A stretch of DNA of 64,000 nucleotides from JBCBTD01 sp039818825 (lineage in GTDB: Bacteria; Pseudomonadota; Alphaproteobacteria; Geminicoccales; Geminicoccaceae): NCBI GenBank assembly GCA_039818825.1, contig JBCBTD010000020.1, positions 1-64,000 on the forward strand, read 5' to 3'. This document shows positions 1-7,467 of this stretch, piece after piece. The notes beneath the pieces are model-generated. The model was given only the letters and a program-made list of their open reading frames with translations. It made no database searches and had not been told where the DNA came from. Made by a program: the position numbers and the translations under genes. Position 1 is the stretch's first letter, and the number at the start of each line of letters is the position of its first letter.

Positions 1-15
1 CCGCCGACTGCTCGA

Positions 16-312
16 TCAGTAGAGCCGGCACCCGCTACCCAACGTCTCCCACATCAGCGAACGGCCGAAGCTCAGTAGCAGGATCAACACCAACGGTGAG
101 AGGTCGATACCGCCTAGGCCAGGGAGCACACTGCGGATCGGCTGTAGCGCCGGCTCGGTGATCCTCGCCAGCACATCACCGACCGTGTAGACGACGCGAT
201 TGCGAGTGTTGACCACGTTGAACTGCACCAGCCACGTCAGCACGACGGCGATGATCAGCGCCCATATGTAGATGCCGACAACGGTGTCGACGAGCTGAAG
301 CAGCGAGCACAT
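16..312 (-). CDS. YggT family membrane protein
   Basis: A 98-residue protein with two hydrophobic segments (about residues 10-28 and 70-85) separated by a loop containing NTRNRVVY and TEPALQPIRSVLP, which are the family hallmarks. YggT proteins are small inner-membrane proteins, linked in some bacteria to osmotic tolerance or division; the biochemical role is unknown. The ATG is preceded by AAGG six bases upstream. The C-terminal end after LLLSFGRS is unlike the usual family end. In many genomes a YggU/DUF167 gene follows, which would lie outside the window. Family assignment is firm, function is not. Confidence 0.9.
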   Translation of the reverse strand: MCSLLQLVDTVVGIYIWALIIAVVLTWLVQFNVVNTRNRVVYTVGDVLARITEPALQPIRSVLPGLGGIDLSPLVLILLLSFGRSLMWETLGSGCRLY

Positions 313-405
313 GATTGACCTTTCATCAGAAGCAAAGCGCCGGCTGGTCGCGATTGGCGCGGACTATAGCGCCGGTGCCGAACGCCGCCAGGGCCGTCAA
401 CGGCC

Positions 406-411
406 TTGACA
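406..411 (+). promoter_or_regulatory. Candidate -35 element for tRNA-Ala
   Basis: A perfect TTGACA 51 bases upstream of the tRNA start. No good -10 stands at 17 bases; ATACCA or TACCAC at 18-19 bases is the nearest candidate. The position fits a tRNA promoter, but the -10 is weak. Confidence 0.45.
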
Positions 412-461
412 CCCTCAACGGTGTCTCTCATACCACGCGGCCGTTGCGGAATGGCTCTGGC

Positions 462-537
<76 letters not shown>

Positions 538-592
538 CTCCCGCCGACGTTTCGATGCAACGGGTCGCTGTGTGTTCGTGCCAGAAGCGCCG

Positions 593-1609
593 ATGACCTG
601 GATCGCAATGGCAGTCGCGGCGACCACTGCCATGGGGCTGTCGTGGTTCGGCATTCGCTTGACCATGCCGCTGCTCCGCCGGTACGCGCTGGCGCGGCCG
701 AGCGCCCGCTCTAGCCACGTCGTTCCGACTCCCCAAGGTGCTGGTGCTGCGGTGATCGCGGCGACGTTGCTCGTCTCTTTGGTCGCGCTCGGCCAGGCCG
801 GACTCGCGCGCGAGGGGTTGCCGGGCCTGACGGCCGGCGTCTTGCTGCTGGTCGTCGTCGGTGCGGTCGACGACATCCGGCCGCTCGCGGTCTTGCCGCG
901 GCTGACCCTGCACGTTGCGGCGGTGTTGGCCATCGTCATGACTACTGCGGATCGGCCGGGTTGGCTTCCGGGCAGCTGGCCACCGGCGATCGAGTCAGCG
1001 CTTTTGGTGGTTGCCGGGGTGTGGTTCGTGAACCTGGTCAACTTCATGGATGGCCTGGACTGGCTCACGGTCACCGAGATGGTGCCGCTGACGGCGATGG
1101 TCGCACTGTTCGCAGCCGCTGGCATCGTCGATGCGGCCGGCGGCCTCGTTGCTGCAGCCGCATGCGGTGCGCTGTTGGGCTTCGCCCCCTCGAACAAGCC
1201 ACCGGCCAGAGTTTTCCTCGGCGACGTCGGTTCGCTGCCGATCGGGCTGATCGGCTTCTGGCTCTTGCTCCAGCTCGCCCTCCAGGGAGCCTGGGCCGCA
1301 GCGCTGTTGTTGCCGCTCTACTACGTCGTCGACGCGACCTTGACCTTGGCGTTGCGCGTGGGGCGCAGAGAGCGGTTCTGGGAACCGCACCGCAGCCACT
1401 TTTATCAACGCGCCACCGCCAACGGCTGGTCGGTGAGCGCCGTCGTCGGCCGTGTCGCGGCGCTGAACGGCAGCTTGACACTGCTCGCGCTGAGCGCCGT
1501 CGTGGCCGACGATCCTCGGCTCGGGCTCGCGCTGTTGGCAGTGGGTGGGGTCGCCGTCGCCTGGACCCTTCGGGCCTTCGCTCGGCCGCCAGCCGGAGCG
1601 GCTGCGTGA
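593..1609 (+). CDS. WbpL/WecA-like undecaprenyl-phosphate sugar-1-phosphate transferase (GT4)
   Basis: A polytopic membrane enzyme of 338 residues that would transfer a HexNAc-1-phosphate from a UDP-sugar to undecaprenyl phosphate, the first step of O-antigen or exopolysaccharide assembly. Motifs in order: VGAVDDIRPL, NLVNFMDGLDW and FLGDVGSLPIGL (the Asp-rich metal and phosphate sites of the MraY/WecA superfamily), then PHRSHFYQRA, typical of the WbpL branch. I chose ATG 593, directly before the first membrane helix; an in-frame GTG at 572 would add seven residues. The stop overlaps the next gene's GTG by four bases (GTGA), so the two are translationally coupled. The exact sugar is inferred from the neighbours. 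Confidence 0.88.
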   Translation: MTWIAMAVAATTAMGLSWFGIRLTMPLLRRYALARPSARSSHVVPTPQGAGAAVIAATLLVSLVALGQAGLAREGLPGLTAGVLLLVVVGAVDDIRPLAVLPRLTLHVAAVLAIVMTTADRPGWLPGSWPPAIESALLVVAGVWFVNLVNFMDGLDWLTVTEMVPLTAMVALFAAAGIVDAAGGLVAAAACGALLGFAPSNKPPARVFLGDVGSLPIGLIGFWLLLQLALQGAWAAALLLPLYYVVDATLTLALRVGRRERFWEPHRSHFYQRATANGWSVSAVVGRVAALNGSLTLLALSAVVADDPRLGLALLAVGGVAVAWTLRAFARPPAGAAA

Positions 1610-2541
1610 CGACCGCGACGAGCGTCGCCGTCACTGGCGCCAACGGGTTCGTCGGCCGGAGACTCGTGGCGGAGCTCGCTGCTCGGGGCTACGCCGTTCG
1701 CGCCCTGGTGCGCCATGCCACCGTCCCATTGGTCGGTGCGTCAGACATCCGGTCCATCGGCGACCTCACCGCTTCTGATGGTCTGCTTGCGGGCGCGGTG
1801 GAAGGGGTCGACGTGGTCGTCCATGCGGCGGGGATCGCCCATACCAAGGGTGTGCCCGAGGAACGAATGCATGAAGTCAACGTTGGCGGCACCACCCTGG
1901 TCGTCGGCGCCTGCAAGAAGGTGGGCGTCCGCCGGCTGGTGTTCATCTCGTCCGTCCGCGCCCAATCGGGACCCTCAGCGCGACAAGTTCTCACCGAAGC
2001 TACGCCGCCTGTGCCAGTGGACGCCTACGGTCGCTCCAAGCTGGCCGCCGAGCGAAGCCTCGCCGAGGTCGATCTCGATTGGGTCGCGCTACGGCCGGTG
2101 CTCGTCTACGGCCCAGCCGTTACCGGCAATCTGCGCGCGTTGCTGAAGCTTGCCCGGTCGCCACTGCCTTTGCCGTTCGGGGCTGTCAGCGGTCTTCGGT
2201 CGTTGCTTGCCGTGGACGCTCTAGCGGCGGCAGTTGCGACGGTCATCGAGACGCCGGCACCGCTCCGGCGAGCCTTTCTCGTTGCCGACGCTCGGCCGCT
2301 GACGTTGCCTCAGATGTTGGTGGCCCTGCGCCAGGGCCTCGGTCGCCCGCCGCGTTTGGTCGGCGTGCCGGAGCCGCTGTTGCGCGGGTTGCTACACAGC
2401 TTTGGCCGGAGTGCCGTTGCGGAGCGTCTGCTCGGCTCCCTCGTGGTCGACACAGCGGCCTTGGAGGCGCTGGGTTGGCAGCCCGCCACCTCGACCGAAG
2501 CCGGTCTGGCGGCGCTGGCTGCCGGCGGTACGAGCGAATGA
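1606..2541 (+). CDS. NAD(P)-dependent sugar epimerase/reductase (WbpV-like)
   Basis: An extended SDR of 311 residues. TGANGFVGRRL at the N-terminus is the Rossmann TGxxGxxG motif. The catalytic set is SSVRAQ (Ser) and DAYGRSKLAAE (YxxxK). The GTG start overlaps the preceding stop (GTGA). Placed between a WbpL-like transferase and a WbpM-like dehydratase, it matches the wbpV-wbpL-wbpM and Rhizobium wreQ-wreU-wreV neighbourhoods. There the equivalent enzyme reduces UDP-4-keto-6-deoxy-GlcNAc to UDP-QuiNAc. A C4-epimerase is the main alternative. Family is firm, substrate inferred. Confidence 0.85.
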   Translation: MTTATSVAVTGANGFVGRRLVAELAARGYAVRALVRHATVPLVGASDIRSIGDLTASDGLLAGAVEGVDVVVHAAGIAHTKGVPEERMHEVNVGGTTLVVGACKKVGVRRLVFISSVRAQSGPSARQVLTEATPPVPVDAYGRSKLAAERSLAEVDLDWVALRPVLVYGPAVTGNLRALLKLARSPLPLPFGAVSGLRSLLAVDALAAAVATVIETPAPLRRAFLVADARPLTLPQMLVALRQGLGRPPRLVGVPEPLLRGLLHSFGRSAVAERLLGSLVVDTAALEALGWQPATSTEAGLAALAAGGTSE

Positions 2542-2699
2542 ACCGTCTACTTGGCGCATTCGGGCCGTTCGCCATCGCCTTCGGTCGACGTGGCTCGATG
2601 ACAAAGCGCTGGTCATCGCGGCGTTCGCCTGCTTGCCTGCGCCTGGGCCGCCGCGGTGCGCCCGACGCAGCCGGCGACGCAACCGAGTGGGACCGTTGA
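2538..2699 (+). CDS. Possible 53-residue ORF between two coupled genes
   Basis: An open frame that starts at an ATG overlapping the epimerase stop (ATGA) and ends at a TGA overlapping the TTG start of the dehydratase (TTGA). The product is Arg/Gly-rich after a short hydrophobic start (LLGAFGPFAIAF) and resembles nothing I recognise. It may be a leader whose translation couples the two flanking genes, or simply a chance frame in a 150-base spacer. Codon content does not look strongly coding. Confidence 0.25.
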   Translation: MNRLLGAFGPFAIAFGRRGSMTKRWSSRRSPACLRLGRRGAPDAAGDATEWDR

Positions 2700-4573
2700 A
2701 GCGCGCCTTTGCCATCATCCACGACGTCGTCATGGCCGGCGTCGCCCTGAGTCTGTCGCTGGTGCTGCGCTACGGCGTCGACGACCTGCCGAGCGAGCGG
2801 TCGCTGTTGCTCGCGCTCGGCGTGTTCATGGCAATCGCCGCTGTCGTGTTTCGAACCATGGGCCTCGGCCGCGGCATGTGGCGCTTCGCCTCGCTCACCG
2901 ACATTCGGCGGATCGTCGTTGCCGCGACCTTGGTCTCCGTCGGGTTCTTGTTCTTGATGTTCGTCATCAACCGGTTGGAGAGCATTCCGCGGTCGGTGCC
3001 GGTCATCACGTGGTTCGTCATGATCGTGCTGCTCTCGGCCCCGAGGATCGCGTACCGCGCTTGGAAGGACGGGCGACTGGCCGCATGGCGGCACCTACGA
3101 CGCTCCGGTAGCGACGTCGAGCACCTGCTGTTGGTCGGCAGCGTCTCCGACTGCGATCGCGTGATCCGGCTGCACGGCCTCGACAAGTCACCGCGCTACG
3201 CCATCGCTGGAATCATCGACTACCGTCGCAGTAAGACCGGGCGCAGCGTGCGCGGCATCGAGGTGCTCGGCAGCCTCGACGACGTCGATGACATCGTCCG
3301 ACGCCTGGCCGAACGCGGCATCCCGGTGGCGGCGTTGGTGGTCGCGACGCCTGGCGCCGAGCGGGCGCGGCTGCGCAACGTCACCGCCGCGGCGGTCCGC
3401 CTCGGCTTGCCGATCCGCCGGCTTCGGGCATCGGTCGCGATCGACCATCCGGAGCCGAGCCTGCAGGAGGTGACGCTGGAAGACCTGCTCGGCCGACCGC
3501 CCGTGAGCTTGGCGCTCGAGCGGATGCGCGAGCTGGTGGCCGGTCAGGTCGTGGTGGTGACGGGTGCTGGCGGTAGCATCGGCTCCGAACTCGTTCGGCA
3601 GGTGGCGGCCAGAGGCCCGTCGCGGCTGCTTCTGCTCGATCACACTGAACACGCGCTCTACGAGATCGATCTCGATCTTTCGGTGCGGTTTCCCGAAGTC
3701 GTGCGCGTACCGGTGCTCGGCGATGTCCGCGACCGCCAGCGCATCCAGTCGCTGTTCCTTCGCGAGCGGCCGACGGTCGTCTTCCACGCCGCCGCTCTCA
3801 AGCACGTGCCCTTGGTCGAGGCGAACCCTTGCGAGGGGATCCTGACCAACGTCATCGGCACCCAGGTCGTTGCCGATGCGGCGGTTGCCGCCGGCGTCGG
3901 CAAGATGGTGATGATCTCCACCGACAAGGCCATCCGCCCGGTGAGCGTCATGGGCGCTACCAAGCGCGCCGCCGAAGCGTATTGTCAGGCCGTCGACGTC
4001 AGCGGAGTAGCGACCCGGTTCATCACCGTCCGCTTCGGCAACGTGCTCGGTTCCACCGGGTCCGTCGTGCCGCTGTTCAAGCGTCAGATCGAGGCCGGTG
4101 GTCCGGTCACCGTCACCCATCCGGAGATGCGACGTTACTTCATGACCGTCCAGGAGGCGACCGAACTCGTGCTTCAGGCTGCGGCCACCGACCAGGACGC
4201 GCCCGACCGGCGCGGCAAGATCTTCGTCCTCGACATGGGCGAGCCGGTGCGCATCGTTGACTTGGCGCGGACGATGATCGCCCTCTCCGGGTGCCGGCCC
4301 GGGGTCGACATCGAGGTCACGTTCTCCGGTCTCCGTCCGGGCGAGCGCTTGTTCGAGGAGATTTTCGATCCCGACGAGGGACCGGCCGGAACCGCGGCCG
4401 AAGGCGTGTTCGTGGCCATGCCGCGCGTCGTCGACCTCGGTCAGCTTCGTCGAACGTTGACGGCGATGGAACTCGCCGCCGCGTCGGGCGACGCACCCAC
4501 CGCGCGCAACTTGTTGGCCGACGTGGTTCCCGGCCTGCCGCGTGCGCCGCTGAGCGGTCAGGCAGTGGCCTGA
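2696..4573 (+). CDS. Membrane-bound UDP-HexNAc 4,6-dehydratase (WbpM/CapD/PglF family)
   Basis: About 625 residues. The N-terminal quarter has four hydrophobic segments, followed by a CoA-binding-like Rossmann region (about 135-260), then the SDR dehydratase domain starting VVVTGAGGSIGSELV. The catalytic stretch STDKAIRPVSVMGATKR has Met where most SDRs have Tyr (M-x3-K), the SMK triad known for WbpM-type large dehydratases. NVLGSTGSVVPLF and LRPGERLFEE are conserved family segments. It would convert UDP-GlcNAc to UDP-4-keto-6-deoxy-GlcNAc at the inner membrane. The start is a TTG overlapping the stop of a small frame; no better start is visible upstream. Confidence 0.88.
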   Translation: MKRAFAIIHDVVMAGVALSLSLVLRYGVDDLPSERSLLLALGVFMAIAAVVFRTMGLGRGMWRFASLTDIRRIVVAATLVSVGFLFLMFVINRLESIPRSVPVITWFVMIVLLSAPRIAYRAWKDGRLAAWRHLRRSGSDVEHLLLVGSVSDCDRVIRLHGLDKSPRYAIAGIIDYRRSKTGRSVRGIEVLGSLDDVDDIVRRLAERGIPVAALVVATPGAERARLRNVTAAAVRLGLPIRRLRASVAIDHPEPSLQEVTLEDLLGRPPVSLALERMRELVAGQVVVVTGAGGSIGSELVRQVAARGPSRLLLLDHTEHALYEIDLDLSVRFPEVVRVPVLGDVRDRQRIQSLFLRERPTVVFHAAALKHVPLVEANPCEGILTNVIGTQVVADAAVAAGVGKMVMISTDKAIRPVSVMGATKRAAEAYCQAVDVSGVATRFITVRFGNVLGSTGSVVPLFKRQIEAGGPVTVTHPEMRRYFMTVQEATELVLQAAATDQDAPDRRGKIFVLDMGEPVRIVDLARTMIALSGCRPGVDIEVTFSGLRPGERLFEEIFDPDEGPAGTAAEGVFVAMPRVVDLGQLRRTLTAMELAAASGDAPTARNLLADVVPGLPRAPLSGQAVA

Positions 4574-4662
4574 TGCGATGCCTGCGCGGCCAGCACAGGC
4601 GCGGAGTTCGACGTGGGCGCTCGTTCCCGCCCACCGTTGCTGATCCAGCCAGGAGGTCCGAC

Positions 4663-5352
4663 GTGTCGATCCAACCAAGCCGCCCGACATCGGGCGTATG
4701 GCCCGGAGGCCTGCTCGCCCTGGCACTGTCGATGGTGGCAGTACCTGCTGCTGCCCAGACGACGTCGAGCTGCGGCGACCTCGGCGTGTTCGGCACGTTC
4801 GTCACGGCCGTGACGTCGGCAAACCCGGCGATCGAATCTCAGGTCGCGGAAGACGCCTGTGCCGCCTACGCCGACATCGCCCTGCGGCTCGCCGAGACGG
4901 AGGCCGAACTGGAGGTGGTGCGCAACGATCTGATCGCTACCGGCGCAGCCTTACCGCCGCCGGGCTCGATCATGCTCATGGATGACGCGACGGGGTGCCC
5001 CGCGGGGTGGACCGACGTGGCGGTGGTCGAGCCCGAAGTATTTGCGGGCCGCGTGCCGGTTGCCGTCGGCTTCAGCGCCGACCGATCGATCCGAGCGTTC
5101 CGCGAGGTCGGCGGTGAGGAAGCTCATCGTTTGGTTACGGCCGAACTGCCGCCGCACGACCACCGGTTGCCGTTGGCCTTCTCGTCGCAGCGCGACGACG
5201 GCCCGTCCAGCGCCGCGTCGCGGCTCCTGAGCGGCCGGCAAATCGCCGTCGCGACGCGGACCGGCGGCGAGGCGACGAGACCCACGGGTTCGGGGCAGCC
5301 CCACCCCAACATGCCACCGTTCGTAGCCATCTACTGGTGCCGTAAGGACTGA
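4663..5352 (+). CDS. Secreted protein with phage-tail-collar-like C-terminus
   Basis: A 229-residue protein. A signal peptide (LLALALSMVAVPAAAQ, cleavage near residue 33) is followed by a helical stretch (about 70-95). A C-terminal domain opens with PPPGSIMLMDDATGCPAGW and closes with PHDH and NMPPFVAIYWCRKD, which is how tail-collar and microcystin-dependent-protein-like domains start and finish. The GTG start has a full AGGAGG six bases upstream. It follows the polysaccharide genes after a 90-base gap and ends in a strong terminator. No phage genes surround it, so it reads as an exported host protein with a borrowed fold. The role is unknown; adhesion or polysaccharide binding is a guess. 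Confidence 0.7.
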   Translation: MSIQPSRPTSGVWPGGLLALALSMVAVPAAAQTTSSCGDLGVFGTFVTAVTSANPAIESQVAEDACAAYADIALRLAETEAELEVVRNDLIATGAALPPPGSIMLMDDATGCPAGWTDVAVVEPEVFAGRVPVAVGFSADRSIRAFREVGGEEAHRLVTAELPPHDHRLPLAFSSQRDDGPSSAASRLLSGRQIAVATRTGGEATRPTGSGQPHPNMPPFVAIYWCRKD

Positions 5353-5373
5353 TCGTCGGCGACGGACCAACGC

Positions 5374-5407
5374 GAAAGGCGCCCCGCGGGTCCGCGAGGC
5401 GCCTTTC
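5374..5407. terminator. Bidirectional intrinsic terminator
   Basis: A near-perfect hairpin. GAAAGGCGCC (5374-5383) pairs with GGCGCCTTTC (5398-5407). Inside it, CGCGG (5385-5389) pairs with CCGCG (5392-5396), leaving one mismatch. The short A-run on one side and T-run on the other make it usable from both strands. It lies between the convergent collar-protein and cold-shock genes. Confidence 0.75.
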
Positions 5408-5434
5408 AGCATCGGGCGTAGCGACGCAGGAGCG

Positions 5435-5644
5435 TCAGAGCGCCTTCAGATTCTCGGCCGAGGTCTTGCCGCGCTTCGGATCGCGCTTCTCTTCGAAGCT
5501 GATCTTCTGGCCGTCACGCAGGCCGTCGAGGCCGGCGCGCTCGACTGCCGAGATGTGGACGAAGACGTCCGGACCGCCGGTATCCGGCTGGATGAAGCCG
5601 TAACCCTTGGTGCCGTTGAACCATTTGACCGTGCCGGTAGGCAT
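5435..5644 (-). CDS. Cold-shock protein (CspA family)
   Basis: A 69-residue single cold-shock domain. RNP1 is KGYGFIQPD and RNP2 is VFVHISAV, preceded by the family start MPTGTVKWFNGTKG. It binds single-stranded nucleic acid as an RNA chaperone. It is a paralogue of the gene at 16361-16570, with the same first nine residues. The 214-base upstream region could hold a structured leader, as csp mRNAs often do: GGGGTT at 5766-5771 can pair with AACCCC at 5796-5801. Inducibility by cold cannot be judged from sequence. Confidence 0.95.
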   Translation of the reverse strand: MPTGTVKWFNGTKGYGFIQPDTGGPDVFVHISAVERAGLDGLRDGQKISFEEKRDPKRGKTSAENLKAL

Positions 5645-5858
5645 GATGGTCTTCCCTTGGAAAGTTCACGAGCAGCAACGTGCCGCGCGTGTCGAATCGA
5701 CCTGGAAGCGCACCGTTCCAGGCCCCTAAGGGTCAGACCGCCGCCGTTCGCAGAGGATTCACCAGGGGGTTATCCACCTTCGTCGGGATCTCCACAACCC
5801 CGAACTCGCGATCGCAGCATTCGGTCTCGATGTTGCGAACGCCCGCTTCCGAGCCGTT

Positions 5859-6360
5859 TCAGAGCCTGTCGACTACGGTAAACCGGCCGCCGTGGTCCAG
5901 GCTTGACGCCAATCCGGCGCCAGATCGGAGCCCCAAACCGGTCAACGACATGACGTTGACTTGATGGGCGACGAACACGGCGACCGGCACGTCCTTCGAC
6001 GGGTCCGCGAGGAACGCCTCCGCCGTTCGCCCGTCAAGCCAGGTTCGCAAAAGAAAGACGCGAGCGCCGGCAGAACGATCGGCGCGCCGAAGTCGAGCGA
6101 TGCAGCGGTTTCTCGGCAGCGGCATCGAGGGCTGGTGAACACCTCCGCCTCGCTCAGGCCCACAGCGCGCAACCTTGCGCCGATCGCGGCCTGGCCGCGG
6201 GCCCTCGTCGTCGAGGTTCCGCTGCTTTGCGCAGGCTTTCAGCGCGGGAAGCTTTGCGGATCGCCAGTGCCCGGTGCGATCGCATGGCGGAAGCTGAGGA
6301 CTTGGCCCGTTCCGTCCAGCTCTCCTGGGCGGCGGTCTACCATGCAGCCGGCAACGCGTA
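5859..6360 (-). pseudogene. Broken histidine-phosphatase superfamily gene (about three frameshifts)
   Basis: Pieces of one phosphoglycerate-mutase-like/SixA-like protein appear in order in alternating frames. VLSFRHAIAPGTGDPQSF, with the RHx phosphohistidine motif, ends near 6248. ALKACAKQRNLDDEG follows in a second frame to about 6201. RAVGLSEAEVFTSPRCRCRE and then LPALASFFCEPGLTG run in a third frame to about 6026. AEAFLADPSKDVPVAVFV and AHQVNVMSLTG return to the second frame and run to the stop at 5859. Joined, they give the usual order RHG...QRNL..EG...SPxCRxxET...THQVN of this family. Shifts lie near 6239-6250, 6195-6205 and 6020-6030. Sequencing error is possible, but three errors in 400 bases while all neighbours are intact favours decay. 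Confidence 0.75.
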
Positions 6361-6410
6361 GAGCATCGCCAACGCACGCGAGGTGAGCAGCCGCTACGTT
6401 TGCGTGCCGT

Positions 6411-7364
6411 TCACCGCGGCCCACCCAAGGGTCGAGTCGTGGTCGCGGTGTTGTCGCGCGCCGCACGGCTGCGGAGCCGTTCGCGGTGCGTGATGTACAC
6501 GACGCTGCCGAAGATCAACGATCCGCCGAGGAGTGTCGCAGCGTCCGGGATCTCCGCGAACAGCACGAAGCCGAGCAGCGCCGACCAGATCAACCTGGTG
6601 AAGTCGATCGGCAGCACCGCGGTCACCTCCGCCAGCCGCAACGCCTGGGACAAGCACAGTTGGGCGACGGTGCCGAATACGCCCGTGAGGGCAAGCAGGC
6701 CCCAGTGATTGGCGTCGGGCCACGTCCAAACCGGCAGCGACGCGAGGAGCGTCAACGGCATCAACGCCAACGCGGCATAAAACGTGATCGCCACCGAACT
6801 CTCGGTGCGCGAGAGGATCTTGATGAACGTCAACGTCAGCCCCCAGAAGCCGGCTGCCAAGAGCACTAGACCTGCACCGGCGGACATGATTTCGGCGCTG
6901 CCTGGACGGACGACGATCAGCGCCCCGACGAAGCCGACGACGAGTGACAGGGCGCGGCGCAGGCCGACGACCTCGCGGAGGATCGGGATCGCGAGCAGCG
7001 TAGCGAACAAGGGGGCTGTGAAAGACAGAGCCGTGACGGCCGCCAAGGGCGTGATGGCAAGGGCGGCGAAGAACGCCAGCATGGCCAGCGAGTCGACGAA
7101 GCCGCGGAGCACGATCAGCCCCGGTCGCCTGGCGCGAAGCTGCCCGGTGCCTTGCCGCCACAAGACCGGCAGCAGCACCAGAAAGCCAAAGAAGTTGCGA
7201 AAAAACGCGATCTCGAACGGGTGGATGTCCGTGCTGAGGACGCGCACGAGCGCGTGCATCAACACCATCGCCAGCGCTGCGACCGCCATGTAGAGCGCGC
7301 CCCGGACCGAGGCAGGCAAGCTGGCGAGGTTGGCGAGGGCGTGGGGCGAGGTCGTCTCCGGCAC
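6411..7364 (-). CDS. DMT-superfamily (EamA) transporter
   Basis: A 317-residue protein with ten predicted membrane helices arranged as two EamA repeats. The first runs from about residue 20 to 145 (GALYMAVAALAMVLMHALVR to LVVGFVGALIVVRPG), the second from about 160 to 295. Members export or import amino acids, nucleosides or other small metabolites; the substrate here cannot be read from sequence. It is alone on its strand, with the broken phosphatase downstream. Confidence 0.85.
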   Translation of the reverse strand: MPETTSPHALANLASLPASVRGALYMAVAALAMVLMHALVRVLSTDIHPFEIAFFRNFFGFLVLLPVLWRQGTGQLRARRPGLIVLRGFVDSLAMLAFFAALAITPLAAVTALSFTAPLFATLLAIPILREVVGLRRALSLVVGFVGALIVVRPGSAEIMSAGAGLVLLAAGFWGLTLTFIKILSRTESSVAITFYAALALMPLTLLASLPVWTWPDANHWGLLALTGVFGTVAQLCLSQALRLAEVTAVLPIDFTRLIWSALLGFVLFAEIPDAATLLGGSLIFGSVVYITHRERLRSRAARDNTATTTRPLGGPR

Positions 7365-7467
7365 CGACCGAGGTCATCGGGGCGATGACCAAGGCCCAGC
7401 CATGGCAGCGCGCCCAGCCGCCGTCGAGGGGCCGCCGGCGTAGTCCTGGCATGCACGCTGGAGAGGC

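Noticed and set aside
4663..5352. Prophage tail fibre
   Set aside because: Only the C-terminal domain is collar-like; there is a secretion signal and no capsid, tail or integrase gene in the window.
5770..5778. DnaA box and possible origin (TTATCCACC)
   Set aside because: A single site with one mismatch, no cluster, no AT-rich unwinding element and no dnaA, dnaN or gidA nearby.
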